Made by a program: the position numbers and the translations under genes | Origin: Deltaproteobacteria bacterium | GTDB taxonomy: Bacteria; Desulfobacterota; Binatia; Binatales; Binataceae | Reading direction: 5' to 3' | DNA length: 64,000 nucleotides | Assembly (NCBI GenBank): GCA_021780755.1 | Contig: JAJXYF010000034.1 | Span: 1-64,000, forward strand | Shown here: piece after piece, positions 17,225-26,959 of the stretch | Layout: each line of letters starts with the position of its first letter | Numbering within the stretch: the stretch's first letter is position 1 | Notes under the pieces: generated by a model | What the model saw: only the letters and a program-made list of their open reading frames with translations | Databases searched by the model: none | Told to the model about the DNA's origin: nothing

Positions 17225-18571
17225 ATGATAGCTCCTTTAATCTGCTTGATCTCTTTTGGCGTGTGCTACGTCGCCGGCCGCCGCGCCTTGTGGGCCGGAT
17301 TCCTGGCGACCATGGTGGTCGGATATTTCTACGGAATTCTCCGCGCCAATCTCAATTCAAGCTTTGGCCATTTCATCTTCGATTTCGCCGCCGTGGGGTT
17401 CTATCTCGCGCTGCTCACGCGGCGCGAGACACCGATTCAACGCTACAAGATTCGCCGCGTCATGCCGTGGGTTTTGGCGCTGGCGGGATGGCCGCTGCTG
17501 ATTATGCTGATGCCGCTGCAGCCCCCGCTGATCCAGTTGGTGGGTTTTCGCGGGCAGATTTTCTTTCTGCCCTTCATCCTGGTTGGCGCGATGCTCGACG
17601 GCAGCGAATGGCGCAAGATCGCGGCCGGACTGGCGGTCTTGAGCATCATCGAAATCGTGTTCGCGCTGGCCGAGGTGGAGTTCGGCGTCATCCGGTTCTA
17701 TCCGATGAACGCGGTCGATCAGATCATCTACAACAGTGTGGATGTGGCGGTCGGCAATAGCAGTGTCTTTAGAATTCCAGCCACCTTCGTCCAGGCCGCC
17801 GCGTACGGCGGCAATATGGCGGCCTCCTTGCCGCTGTTGCTCGGTGCGATGATCCAGGAGCGCAGAGGCGGAACGCGCAGGAAATTGCTGCTGACGGGCC
17901 TGGCGGTGTCGGCAGTCGGGGTGTTCCTGTCGGCCTCCCGCAGCCAGGCGACCATGCTCTTCGTCCTGGGCCTCGCCGCGACCTTTTCGGGTCGGATCAG
18001 AAATTTCCCGTGGTTCGGATGGGTCGCGTTGCTGGCGGTGGTCGGAACGCTGGTGGCGGTGAATCCGCGCATGCAGCGTTTCGTCACCCTGGACAGTACC
18101 GGCTACTTGAAGAACCGCGTTGCCAGCAGTATGAATTCCGGCTTCTTCGAGCTTGCGTTGGAGTATCCCTTCGGCAACGGCCTCGGCGGCGGTGGCACCA
18201 GCATTCCCTATTTCCTTCAGTCGGAATTGAAAAATCCAGTCGTGCTCGAAAATGAGTACGCACGTATAATGCTCGAGGAAGGCGTGCCGGGTTTGATCCT
18301 CTGGCTCGCGTTTATATTCTGGGTCGTGACCCGCCCGCTGCCACTGATCACCGATCCCTGGTACCTCGGAAAATTCCTTGCGCGCGTCGCCCTCGTGTTT
18401 TGTTTTATGATCGCCCCGACCGGTTTGGGATTGCTGACATCGATACCCGGCACCGCGCTCCTGCTGGCTTTTGCGGGGTGGATAGCGACCCCTAAGGTCA
18501 CCGTCGCAGGTGCCCGCTCGGAGCGCCGCTCACCCGCGCCGCCCGCCGATCCGGCGCTCAGAACCGCATGA
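17225..18571 (+). CDS. O-antigen ligase/polymerase-like membrane protein
   Basis: A 448-residue protein with about 11 transmembrane helices. The segment near 245-330 (GVFLSASRSQATMLFVLG, then YPFGNGLGGGG, and VLENEYARIMLEEGVPGLILWL) is the pattern of Wzy polymerases and O-antigen ligases: a conserved Ser-Arg-Ser turn after a helix, then a loop with the N-E-Y-x-R segment. It is probably the polymerase of the repeat unit, or a capsule-type ligase. It overlaps the next glycosyltransferase by four bases. It coexists with the TPR-fused relative at 10616, so the roles of polymerase and ligase may be divided between them. Confidence 0.8.
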   Translation: MIAPLICLISFGVCYVAGRRALWAGFLATMVVGYFYGILRANLNSSFGHFIFDFAAVGFYLALLTRRETPIQRYKIRRVMPWVLALAGWPLLIMLMPLQPPLIQLVGFRGQIFFLPFILVGAMLDGSEWRKIAAGLAVLSIIEIVFALAEVEFGVIRFYPMNAVDQIIYNSVDVAVGNSSVFRIPATFVQAAAYGGNMAASLPLLLGAMIQERRGGTRRKLLLTGLAVSAVGVFLSASRSQATMLFVLGLAATFSGRIRNFPWFGWVALLAVVGTLVAVNPRMQRFVTLDSTGYLKNRVASSMNSGFFELALEYPFGNGLGGGGTSIPYFLQSELKNPVVLENEYARIMLEEGVPGLILWLAFIFWVVTRPLPLITDPWYLGKFLARVALVFCFMIAPTGLGLLTSIPGTALLLAFAGWIATPKVTVAGARSERRSPAPPADPALRTA

Positions 18572-19869
18572 GTGCGATCGCCGATCATGACCCCAAAATC
18601 ACCTGGCGCGGTCGCCTGACGACGGGCTCGCGGACGCCGAGTTTCCCGTCGCATTGCGCCGGCGTTCGCGAATGGGTGCTGGTCGCCGGCGATTTTCATC
18701 GAACTGGCGGGATGGATCGCGCCAACGCGGAGTTCGCGGCGTACCTCTGCTCGATCGGCGCGACCGTCCATCTGGTGAGTTTTCGCGTCGATGCCGATCT
18801 GGCGGCCCGTCCCAACGTGCAGGTTCATCAGGCCACGCGCATCGCCGGCGCGCATTCGCTCGCCCGGCATCGGCTCGACCGTCTCGGGCGCGCCGTCGCG
18901 GCCGCGGTGATCGCGCGCTCACCGGGTGCGCGGGTGCTGGTCAATGGCGTCAACTGCGATTGGCCCGATATCAATTGGGTTCATTTCGTGCACCAGGAGT
19001 GGCTCAGCCCGCGGCCCGGCGCTCCGCTGTGGTTCAAACTCAAGCATCGTCTCGAAGGCTGGGCAAAGTCCCGCCAGGAACTCCGCGTGCTCAGCGGCGC
19101 TCGCGTCCTGATCGCGAATTCCGAACGCACGCGCACCGATCTGATTCGCGATGTCGCAGTGGCGCCGGACCGCGTGCGCACGGTTTATCTCGGATGCGGT
19201 CCTGAGTGGAAATCCGTCACGCCCGCCCGGCGCACGGCGGCGCGCGCGGCGCTCGGCGCCGTTTCCGATCGTCCGCTGGTGGCGTTCGTCGGCGCCTTCG
19301 GCCACGACGCGCGCAAAGGCTTCGATACCTTGTGGTCGGCGTGGCGGTCGCTGTGCGCGCGACCGGATTGGGATGCGGATTTGATGGTCGCCGGCGGCGG
19401 TCGCGCGTTGCCGCGATGGCGCGCCGAGATTGCACGCGCCGGACTCGCTTCGCGCGTGCGCCTGCTCGGCTTCACCGATCGGGTCAACGACGTCATAGCG
19501 TCGGCGGATCTGCTGGTGAGCCCCGTGCGCTATGAATCTTACGGGCTTAATGTGCAGGAGGCGCTCGCCAGCGGCATCCCCGCGATCGTGAGTCGCAGTG
19601 CCGGTATCGCCGAGCGTTATCCAGTGGAACTCAACGATTTATTGCTGCCGGATCCCGACGACGTGCACGACCTCGCCATGCGCCTCCTGCGATGGCGTGC
19701 GAGTATCGAGCAGTGCAAGCAGCGAATCGCGCCGCTCGCCGCGACGCTTCGCGCCTGGACCTGGCAGGATATGGCCGCACAAATCGCGGCGGTCGCCGAG
19801 AGCACCGCGGATGTACCTGCGCCGGCCGCCGCGCCGCCGGGAATCGGTATCGCCGGGGTGTCGCTATGA
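18568..19869 (+). CDS. GT4-family glycosyltransferase
   Basis: A 433-residue GT-B enzyme. An N-terminal extension of about 34 residues precedes the first strand, EWVLVAGDFHRTGGMDRANAE. The donor domain has FVGAFGHDARKGFDTLWSAW, LLGFTDRVNDVIASADLLVSP and the EX7E motif ESYGLNVQE. It is coupled to its neighbours by ATGA overlaps at both ends: the polymerase-like gene upstream and the ABC permease downstream. That places it in the same translational unit as the export system. Confidence 0.87.
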   Translation: MSAIADHDPKITWRGRLTTGSRTPSFPSHCAGVREWVLVAGDFHRTGGMDRANAEFAAYLCSIGATVHLVSFRVDADLAARPNVQVHQATRIAGAHSLARHRLDRLGRAVAAAVIARSPGARVLVNGVNCDWPDINWVHFVHQEWLSPRPGAPLWFKLKHRLEGWAKSRQELRVLSGARVLIANSERTRTDLIRDVAVAPDRVRTVYLGCGPEWKSVTPARRTAARAALGAVSDRPLVAFVGAFGHDARKGFDTLWSAWRSLCARPDWDADLMVAGGGRALPRWRAEIARAGLASRVRLLGFTDRVNDVIASADLLVSPVRYESYGLNVQEALASGIPAIVSRSAGIAERYPVELNDLLLPDPDDVHDLAMRLLRWRASIEQCKQRIAPLAATLRAWTWQDMAAQIAAVAESTADVPAPAAAPPGIGIAGVSL

Positions 19870-20804
19870 GCGGTGGACCGCCGGACCTGGAGCGCCTCTC
19901 AAGCGCCATCGAGCTAACGCCGCGCGTTCTCGAACGCGCCGCCAATCCGTCCGCGGCCGTCGATGCCTTCGCGACCGAACTGCCCGCCAAGCCGGTCCTG
20001 ACCATCGAAAGCGCGAGCGGATGGCCCAGTCTTGATTTACGCGACATGTGGGCCCATCGGGATCTCTTCTATTTTCTGGTCTGGCGCGACGTCAAAGTTC
20101 GCTACAAGCAGACCGCACTCGGGGTGGCCTGGGCGGTCCTGCAACCGCTGCTCACGATGGTCATTTTCACCGTCATCTTCGGCCGCTTGGCGGGCGTTCC
20201 CTCCGACGGCGAACCCTATCCGATTTTCGTTTACGCCGGACTCCTGCCGTGGAATTTTTTCAATCAGGCGGTCACCACCAGCAGCAACAGCCTGCTCGGC
20301 AATGCGGCGCTGATCACCAAAGTATATTTTCCACGCATGGTGATACCGGGCGCCGCGGTCGGCGCCGGTCTGGTCGATTTCGCGATTGCCGCCGCGATCA
20401 TGTTCCTGATGGCATTCTATTATGGCGTCGCGTTCGGCCCCGGCATTCTGATGCTGGTTCCGTTGACGCTGCTGACGACGCTCTTTGCCGCCGGCGTCGG
20501 CATGTGGATGTCGGCGCTCAATGTCAAGTATCGCGACGTTCGTTATGCGCTGCCCTTCGTCCTGCAAATCTGGATGTACGTGACGCCGATCATTTACCCG
20601 GTCACGTTCATTCCCGCCCGTTGGCGCTGGTTGATTGCGCTCAATCCACTGTGCGGGATTATTCAGGGCTTCCGCTCCGCAATCTTCGGCCGCCCCTTCG
20701 ATTGGAACGGGATCGCAATTTCAGCCGCAGTGACATTGATCCTGCTGATCTATGCCGCTTTCGAATTTCGCCGGATGGAGCGGGAATTCGCCGATATAAT
20801 CTGA
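19866..20804 (+). CDS. wzm: Polysaccharide ABC transporter permease (Wzm/KpsM-type)
   Basis: A 312-residue ABC-2 type permease. A 60-residue cytoplasmic N-terminus leads into the family signature LRDMWAHRDLFYFLVWRD and VRYKQTALGVAWAVLQPL, then six transmembrane helices. The motif AALITKVYFPRMVIP and the C-terminal NPLCGIIQGFRSAIFG are diagnostic of O-antigen/teichoic acid exporters. Together with the ATPase 90 bases downstream it should flip or extrude the completed lipid-linked polysaccharide. It overlaps the upstream glycosyltransferase by four bases, which fixes the ATG at 19866. Confidence 0.93.
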   Translation: MSGGPPDLERLSSAIELTPRVLERAANPSAAVDAFATELPAKPVLTIESASGWPSLDLRDMWAHRDLFYFLVWRDVKVRYKQTALGVAWAVLQPLLTMVIFTVIFGRLAGVPSDGEPYPIFVYAGLLPWNFFNQAVTTSSNSLLGNAALITKVYFPRMVIPGAAVGAGLVDFAIAAAIMFLMAFYYGVAFGPGILMLVPLTLLTTLFAAGVGMWMSALNVKYRDVRYALPFVLQIWMYVTPIIYPVTFIPARWRWLIALNPLCGIIQGFRSAIFGRPFDWNGIAISAAVTLILLIYAAFEFRRMEREFADII

Positions 20805-20894
20805 CCTCGGAGCGGCGCCCGACTCAGCAATAGGAATGGGCCGCCTGCGCCGGTCGAATCGTCGGGTCAGATTCATGCGCGGAACAACTTTTTG

Positions 20895-22172
20895 ATGCGG
20901 CCGATAATCAAAGTTGAAAATCTCGGCAAGCGCTACCGAATCGGAGAGCGCGAGCCCTATCGTACGATTCGCGACTCGATCACGCGCGCGGTCTCCGCTC
21001 CCTGGCGTGGATTGCGGGGCATCCTCGCCGGAGATGCGCCCGCGCGCGACGCAGGCCACGTGTGGGCCTTGAGTGACGTAAGCTTCGACGTGATGCCGGG
21101 TGAAGTGCTGGGCGTCATCGGGCGCAATGGCGCCGGCAAATCAACCCTGCTCAAGGTGTTGTCACGCATCACGGAACCGACCACTGGTCGGATTGAGCTT
21201 TACGGCCGGGTCGGCAGTCTGCTCGAGGTGGGCACGGGTTTTCACCCGGAACTGACCGGGCGCGAAAATATCCAACTGAGCGGCGCGATTATGGGCATGC
21301 GCCGCGCCGAAATTACGCGCAAATTCGATCAGATCGTCGCCTTCGCCGAGATCGATCAGTTCGTTGACACCCCCGTCAAACGCTACTCCAGCGGGATGTA
21401 CGTGCGGCTCGCCTTCGCGGTCGCCGCCCATCTCGACCCCGAAATTCTGCTGATTGACGAGGTCCTGGCGGTCGGCGATGTGGCTTTTCAGAAGAAGTGC
21501 CTCGGCAAGATGAGCGACGTTGCCCGCGAAGGACGCACGGTGATTTTCGTCAGTCACAACATGGCATCAATCGAATCGCTCTGCGGCAGTTGCTTGATGT
21601 TGCGCGGCGGTCGCCTGGAATCGTATGGCCCACCTGAAAAGATCATCGGGGAGTATATCGCGAACGAACTCAGCGAAGATTCGGGCCAGCGTTCTCTGGT
21701 CGGTCACCCGGGTCGTTCCGGAAGTTCATTGCAAATTATGACCCTCGTTCGGCTCTTTCCGAAATCCGGCGAACTGAGCGCACTCATGCAAATTGGTTCG
21801 CCGCTTTCAGTTCAGGTCGATTTTGCCGCGCCGCGGGCGATCAGGCCGATTCTGGGTGTCAGGGTCAAGACGGCGCAGGGCGCGCCGGTCTTCGGCGTGA
21901 ACAACCGTTGGACCCACGCAGGCTTCAATGGCCCTCAGTTGAGTGCGGGAACTATCAGTTGCGATATCGCGAGCCTTCCATTGATGCCCGGCAGGTACTC
22001 GGTCGACCTGTTTTTTGGCGACTTTGGGGACATTACTCGCGATCTCGATGTAATTCTCGATGCGACTTCGTTCGAGGTCTATCCGACCGACGCTTACGGC
22101 ACCGGCTTGCTCCCGCCCGCCACCGACGGGCCCATTCTTTGGCAAGCTTCGTGGACCGCCCAGGGCGCGTAG
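20895..22172 (+). CDS. wzt: Polysaccharide ABC transporter ATPase with C-terminal substrate domain (Wzt-type)
   Basis: A 425-residue nucleotide-binding subunit. The ATPase domain (1-250) carries Walker A GRNGAGKST, the polysaccharide-family segment GSLLEVGTGFHPELTGRENI, signature YSSGMYVRLAFA, Walker B ILLIDEVLAVGD and the switch VFVSHNM. Residues about 270-425 form a beta-rich extension like the Wzt_C carbohydrate-binding domain that recognises the modified end of the glycan. That implies the chain carries a terminating modification; the two methyltransferases of the cluster are candidates. The ATG at 20895 directly follows a TTG in frame. Confidence 0.93.
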   Translation: MRPIIKVENLGKRYRIGEREPYRTIRDSITRAVSAPWRGLRGILAGDAPARDAGHVWALSDVSFDVMPGEVLGVIGRNGAGKSTLLKVLSRITEPTTGRIELYGRVGSLLEVGTGFHPELTGRENIQLSGAIMGMRRAEITRKFDQIVAFAEIDQFVDTPVKRYSSGMYVRLAFAVAAHLDPEILLIDEVLAVGDVAFQKKCLGKMSDVAREGRTVIFVSHNMASIESLCGSCLMLRGGRLESYGPPEKIIGEYIANELSEDSGQRSLVGHPGRSGSSLQIMTLVRLFPKSGELSALMQIGSPLSVQVDFAAPRAIRPILGVRVKTAQGAPVFGVNNRWTHAGFNGPQLSAGTISCDIASLPLMPGRYSVDLFFGDFGDITRDLDVILDATSFEVYPTDAYGTGLLPPATDGPILWQASWTAQGA

Positions 22173-22265
22173 CGAGCTAGAAAGCGCGTTCGATCGAATC
22201 CGCTTTGGCGAAACGGGAATTTTCTCTTCGCAAAGCCGTGAACCGCCTTCGCGTGGGCAGCGATA

Positions 22266-23924
22266 TTGAATCAAGATCTAAAACTTGAAGACGATTTGAA
22301 GATTCGCAAGTGGTTCTGGGCAGTCCTCTCAGTGGAAGTTCTGACCATTGTATTCTTTCAGATTCCCACCCGGCTGGGATTTGACGCGACCGCCTTCGGA
22401 GATCACGGACTGAACCTCAACGCCCAGTTTCTAATTGACCATCACTATAGACCGGGAGTGGACTTTGGTTACCCCTACGGACCCCTTTCGCTGCTCTTCG
22501 GCCAACTTTCGTTCGGCCTCTTCGGATCGACGCCATCGACTTTTTTCGGCGCAATAACCCTGTGTGACGTGGCGTTCGCCTTGGGCCTGGCGCGATTTGC
22601 GGACCGACTGAGACTCCGCGGGCCGGCCCTGGCGCTCATCGCTGTGAGCCTGCCTTTTTGCATACTCTTCGATATCACTTTTACCCACGCGCTGGAGAGA
22701 GTCTTTCTGGTATGGGCACTTGGCGCGCAGGCCGGTGGGTGCCGCTCCCATGCGCTGGCGCTGGCCACTGCCGGCGCCCTCGTCAAGCCGAGTATGGGAT
22801 TCGTTTATGGCTTCCTGTTGCTGGCTTTTATTGTTGCGGAACTGTGGAAGAAGTCTAAATTATCGGCGTATTTTCTCGCACGGGAGGTCCAGTCGGCGGC
22901 ACTGACCGCAGTCAGCGGGTTGGCCGTATCGATCGCCGTCTATGGCGCTCCAGCAACGGTCAGGCTGGCGCTGCCGCTTACCGGAGCCGAGGCCTATCGC
23001 GCCGCCCATAACGGATTCTTCACCGGCTCTGGTCGCGCCTTCTGGTACTTCCCGGGAGTACATCCCGGTTACTATTTCGGAACTCCGATCACATTCTGGT
23101 TCGTCGCGTCGCTTGGTCTGATTGCGGGAGGAGGCTCGTCAGCCTTTGCCGTGTTTGCAAGTTTCAAAAATCGCGAGGATCCCTCCCACGCTCGAGAGCT
23201 AACGCTCTTCTGCGCTCTTCTGCACGTCGCCTTCATTACAATGTTCTTTGGAAACAACGCTTCGTGGACATCGTATCCCTATCTGCTGCCGATGGGAGTT
23301 GGGGCGATGACACTTTGGTCGAATAATTTCGGAAAGCTGGTCTGGTCTCTGATCATTCTTGGTATCGCGGGCCAAAAGGGCATGATAAACGAGAACTTTC
23401 ATGCCTGGCGCAACACGGCACCCAGCACCACCACCGCTGGGCTGTGGGCAAACCGTGACGAGCGCCAGGAGTGGACCCAGGTCCTCGAACTGGCGAAGGG
23501 CAACTCTTCGGTGGTGCTCGCGTCCGACGGCTCCGCTGAGTTGTTATTTCCCGGATTGACCCCGCCGGTAGCGGCCACATTAATGCGGGGTCAGACCACC
23601 GTGAGTGAACTGCGACGCAAAATCGAGCAGCTCTCGGCCGCGCAGTTTGCGATCGTGCCGGAAGTGCCCGACAATTTAGGGTTTTTAAACCACTGGCCAG
23701 AGTTCAAAGATGCCTTGTCAATCTGGGGCAAAGTAGTATTCAGGGGTAGGTACTTTAGAGTTTATCGACGCTCTGATTCTGGAGCGGCTACCGAATCGAT
23801 TCGGCGGCCGGCGAGTTCCGGTTTCGTCGATACACCCATCAAGCACCGCTCTGACGAGATATGCGCGCGCCTCGCGATCGCCGACGTTGCCTCGCGCGAT
23901 ACCGGCCCGGGCGCGCGCGCGTAA
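22266..23924 (+). CDS. Polytopic membrane protein of unknown function
   Basis: A 552-residue protein with roughly ten transmembrane helices, beginning with a TTG at 22266. A large periplasmic loop early in the protein (DATAFGDHGLNLNAQFL... GVDFGYPYGPLSL) resembles the first loop of GT-C glycosyltransferases and related glycan-lipid enzymes, where acidic residues are catalytic. The last about 150 residues form a soluble domain. No family is certain; a GT-C type glycosyltransferase using a polyprenyl-phosphate sugar is the best guess from topology and context. It lies between the ABC transporter and more glycosyltransferases in the same operon direction. Confidence 0.7.
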   Translation: MNQDLKLEDDLKIRKWFWAVLSVEVLTIVFFQIPTRLGFDATAFGDHGLNLNAQFLIDHHYRPGVDFGYPYGPLSLLFGQLSFGLFGSTPSTFFGAITLCDVAFALGLARFADRLRLRGPALALIAVSLPFCILFDITFTHALERVFLVWALGAQAGGCRSHALALATAGALVKPSMGFVYGFLLLAFIVAELWKKSKLSAYFLAREVQSAALTAVSGLAVSIAVYGAPATVRLALPLTGAEAYRAAHNGFFTGSGRAFWYFPGVHPGYYFGTPITFWFVASLGLIAGGGSSAFAVFASFKNREDPSHARELTLFCALLHVAFITMFFGNNASWTSYPYLLPMGVGAMTLWSNNFGKLVWSLIILGIAGQKGMINENFHAWRNTAPSTTTAGLWANRDERQEWTQVLELAKGNSSVVLASDGSAELLFPGLTPPVAATLMRGQTTVSELRRKIEQLSAAQFAIVPEVPDNLGFLNHWPEFKDALSIWGKVVFRGRYFRVYRRSDSGAATESIRRPASSGFVDTPIKHRSDEICARLAIADVASRDTGPGARA

Positions 23925-23933
23925 TTCCGGCCT

Positions 23934-25043
23934 TTGCGAGTCCTTCACATTGCCCCCGCTATTTTCGGTGAAAGCGGCGTTTTCGGTGGCGGCGAACGCT
24001 ATGCGCTTGAACTCGCGCGCCACATGGCCGATGAAGTCGAGACCGTCCTGCTCGCTTTCGGTCCGCACGACCGGCGCGAACGTATCGGCAATCTCGATCT
24101 GCGCGTGATTGGCAATCCCTGGTACGTGCGCGGTCAGCGCGGCAATCCGATCGCGCTATCCATGCTCGCTCATCTGCGTGGCGCCGATGTCGTCCATTGC
24201 CATCAGCGGCATCTCCTCGCGACCAGCCTCGGCGCGCTCGCCTGCCGCGCCACCCGCCGGCCGGTCTTCGTCACCGATCTCGGCGGCGGCGGATGGGACG
24301 TCTCCGCCTTCGTCTCGACCGATCGATGGTTCAACGGGCATCTGCACTTGAGCGAATACAGCCGCACGCATTCCGGTCACGGTAGCCTCCCTTTCGCTCA
24401 CGTGATCCTCGGCGGCGTGGACACGCAAAGATTCTCGCCCGGCGATGCAATCGCACACAATGGCACCGTCGTTTTCGCGGGCCGCATCCTGCCGCACAAG
24501 GGCGTCAATGATTTGGTTGCCGCGATGCCGCCCGAACTGGAACTTAAAATCATCGGCCGCGTCGCCGACCAACGCTTCCTCTCCGACCTCCATCGCATGG
24601 CGGCCGGTAAGCACGTGACCTTTCGGCACGATTGCGACGACGCCGAATTGGTCCAGGCCTATCGCGATGCGCTGTGCGTCGTCCTGCCGAGCGTCTATCG
24701 CTCAATGTACGGCGACGAGACCAGTGTGCCGGAACTGCTCGGACAGACGCTGCTCGAAGGTATGGCTTGTGGCAGGCCAGTCATCTGCACCCGCGTCGCG
24801 AGTCTGCCCGAGATCGTCGAGGACGGTGTCTGCGGATTTATTGTGCCGCCCAACGATCCCGTCGCGCTCGCCACTCGCATCGCATGGCTGCGTGAACATC
24901 CGGCGGAGACGGCCGCAATGGGGAGGGCGGCGCGCCAGCGAGTGCTCGATAATTTCACCTGGCCCCGAGTCGTGCGCCGATGTCTGGAATTTTATGCGGG
25001 TGGCCAGGTCAAAACGAAAGCGCGACCGGCGCATCGAAATTGA
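23934..25043 (+). CDS. GT4-family glycosyltransferase
   Basis: A 369-residue GT-B enzyme starting with TTG at 23934, nine bases after the previous stop. The acceptor domain begins MRVLHIAPAIFGESGVFGGGERYALELA. The donor domain has FAGRILPHKGVNDLVAAM and the EX7E segment ELLGQTLLE, followed by GMACGRPVICTRVASLPEIVEDG. Its stop overlaps the start of the methyltransferase gene (TTGA), suggesting coupled translation. Confidence 0.86.
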   Translation: MRVLHIAPAIFGESGVFGGGERYALELARHMADEVETVLLAFGPHDRRERIGNLDLRVIGNPWYVRGQRGNPIALSMLAHLRGADVVHCHQRHLLATSLGALACRATRRPVFVTDLGGGGWDVSAFVSTDRWFNGHLHLSEYSRTHSGHGSLPFAHVILGGVDTQRFSPGDAIAHNGTVVFAGRILPHKGVNDLVAAMPPELELKIIGRVADQRFLSDLHRMAAGKHVTFRHDCDDAELVQAYRDALCVVLPSVYRSMYGDETSVPELLGQTLLEGMACGRPVICTRVASLPEIVEDGVCGFIVPPNDPVALATRIAWLREHPAETAAMGRAARQRVLDNFTWPRVVRRCLEFYAGGQVKTKARPAHRN

Positions 25044-25789
25044 AACCGCGGTGGAATGGAGAATCGGCCGGCGTGGAAGCATCACCTAACCTGCGACCGA
25101 CAAATGCGCGGGACCGCGCATATTACGAGCGCCAGGGAGCGGATGCGCTTGCGAAACGGACCGCCTTCCATTGCTCCGAGGATTCGGTGGTTGTCGCGGT
25201 GTTGGCGATGCTTACTCCGTATCTCGATGAATTCGATGCTGTTCTCGACGTCGGTTGCGGCGCGAACCTGGCCTACGATTTCGCGATCGCGCGGCAACGA
25301 AAACTGGTTTACGGAATTGACTTCACGATGAACTTTCTTCGGCTCGCGCCGAAAGATCGCTCGGGGGTTTTCCTGGCGCAGGCAGATGCGCTCAGACTCC
25401 CGTTTCGCGATGGCGCCTTTGACGCCGTGATTAGCTCCGAGACCATCGAGCATATTCCCGACGAGTCCGCCGCGATTGCGGAAATCGCCCGGGTTTTACG
25501 GCCGCACGGGCTTCTCTTCGTGACCGTGCCCAATCTCTGGAATGCCGACCGTTTGATCCGGATCGCGCGGACCCGCGATTTCACGATCAAGCTGATGGAA
25601 GGCCACGCACGAGAATATTCGCCGCGACATTTGCGTCGATTACTACGCCACCAGTTTGCGATTGAGAGGCAAATCTCCGTGGGTTTCGGCTGGACCGGCC
25701 GCTACGGCGCTCCGCTGGAGCGCCTGCTCAAGCTTCCGGGGTTTCGCCGATTCTGCAAATCGATCGCCCTGGTCGCACGTAAACGCTAG
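25040..25789 (+). CDS. Class I SAM-dependent methyltransferase
   Basis: A 249-residue methyltransferase of the Methyltransf_11 type. Motif I is VLDVGCGANLAYDFAI, followed by YGIDFTMNFLRLAP, LRLPFRDGAFDAVISSETIEHIPDE and LRPHGLLFVTVPN. It probably methylates a sugar or a lipid-linked intermediate; in ABC-exported glycans such caps can mark the chain end for Wzt. The TTG at 25040 overlaps the previous stop. A GTG at 25073 is an alternative that removes 11 polar residues. Confidence 0.82.
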   Translation: MKPRWNGESAGVEASPNLRPTNARDRAYYERQGADALAKRTAFHCSEDSVVVAVLAMLTPYLDEFDAVLDVGCGANLAYDFAIARQRKLVYGIDFTMNFLRLAPKDRSGVFLAQADALRLPFRDGAFDAVISSETIEHIPDESAAIAEIARVLRPHGLLFVTVPNLWNADRLIRIARTRDFTIKLMEGHAREYSPRHLRRLLRHQFAIERQISVGFGWTGRYGAPLERLLKLPGFRRFCKSIALVARKR

Positions 25790-25810
25790 CTGTCAGGCGA
25801 CGAGCGCAGG

Positions 25811-26959
25811 TTGACTCAATGGCACATCATAACCGGCGAGTATCCGCCGCAACCGGGAGGCGTCAGCGACTACTCACGTGTGGTCGCGCGTGGACTTGCC
25901 GCAGCCGGCGATGCAGTTCACATCTACGCGCCGGAAAGCCGAAGTAGCGATCCGGATGACGTGGGCGTCACGATTCATCGGCTGTCGGGACATTTCGGGG
26001 CGCGCGCGCTTGTGCAACTTTCGCGCTTGCTCGGACGCGGCACCGAAGATCGCTTGCTCCTCCAGTACGTGCCGCACGCCTTCGGGTTCAAGGCGATGAA
26101 TTTTCCTTTTTGCCTGTGGCTCTATGCACATACTCGAAAATACGGCGGCGCGGCGGTGACCTTCCATGAGGTCAACCTGGGTTTCCACACCGGCGATCCG
26201 TTGCGCTATCGCTTCCTCGATATGGTCACCAAAGTGATGGCGAAACTGGTCGCGCGATCCGCTGCGCAAATCTTTGTCTCGACCCCCCAATGGGAATCGG
26301 CGCTGCGCCGCTATGTCGCGCCTCACCAGGCGATCGCCTGGCTACCCGTGCCGAATAATATTCCAGTGGTCGTCGATCCCGTGCGGATTGCCGCGACCCG
26401 GCGTCGCTACGCTTCCGCGTGCGGTCCTGTGATCGGGCACTTCGGCACTTATTCGCCCGCTATCGCCGCGATGCTGCGGAACCTCGTCCCGCTCGTCCTC
26501 GCCGACTCTCCTTCCTCGACCATGCTTCTGCTTGGTGCAAATGGCGGCGCCTTCCGTGAATCGCTGACCACTGAATTTCCCGAGTTGACGCCGCGCGTGA
26601 TTGCTACCGGTGCGCTGCCCGCCGACGAACTCTCGATGGCGATGGCGGCGTGCGACGTGATGGCCCAACCATATCCCGACGGCGTGACCACGCGCCGCAC
26701 CAGTATCATGACGGCGCTCGAACATGGGCGCGCCGTCGTGACCACGCAAGGCTCCTTCACCGAGCAGATGTGGGCGCGGAGCGGCGCTGTCGCACTGCTA
26801 CCGGTCGAAAATTCCGCTGCGTTTGCGGCGGCCATCACCGAATTGCTCCGCGACGAAAATCAACGGCAGCGCTATGGGGCCGCTGCCAAGGCCCTCTATG
26901 CGGATCGCTTTGACGTGCGTCATACGGTAGAAGCCTTGCGGGCCTCCCTATGCGCATAG
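25811..26959 (+). CDS. GT4-like glycosyltransferase
   Basis: A 382-residue GT-B enzyme starting with TTG at 25811. The N-terminus has WHIITGEYPPQPGGVSDYSRVVARGL, the typical GT4 glycine-rich loop. The donor-side segment is divergent: where EX7E is expected it reads PYPDGVTTRRTSIMTALEHGRAVVTT, without the paired glutamates. It may therefore be a less typical subfamily. It overlaps the next glycosyltransferase by ten bases, so the two are co-translated. Confidence 0.8.
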   Translation: MTQWHIITGEYPPQPGGVSDYSRVVARGLAAAGDAVHIYAPESRSSDPDDVGVTIHRLSGHFGARALVQLSRLLGRGTEDRLLLQYVPHAFGFKAMNFPFCLWLYAHTRKYGGAAVTFHEVNLGFHTGDPLRYRFLDMVTKVMAKLVARSAAQIFVSTPQWESALRRYVAPHQAIAWLPVPNNIPVVVDPVRIAATRRRYASACGPVIGHFGTYSPAIAAMLRNLVPLVLADSPSSTMLLLGANGGAFRESLTTEFPELTPRVIATGALPADELSMAMAACDVMAQPYPDGVTTRRTSIMTALEHGRAVVTTQGSFTEQMWARSGAVALLPVENSAAFAAAITELLRDENQRQRYGAAAKALYADRFDVRHTVEALRASLCA

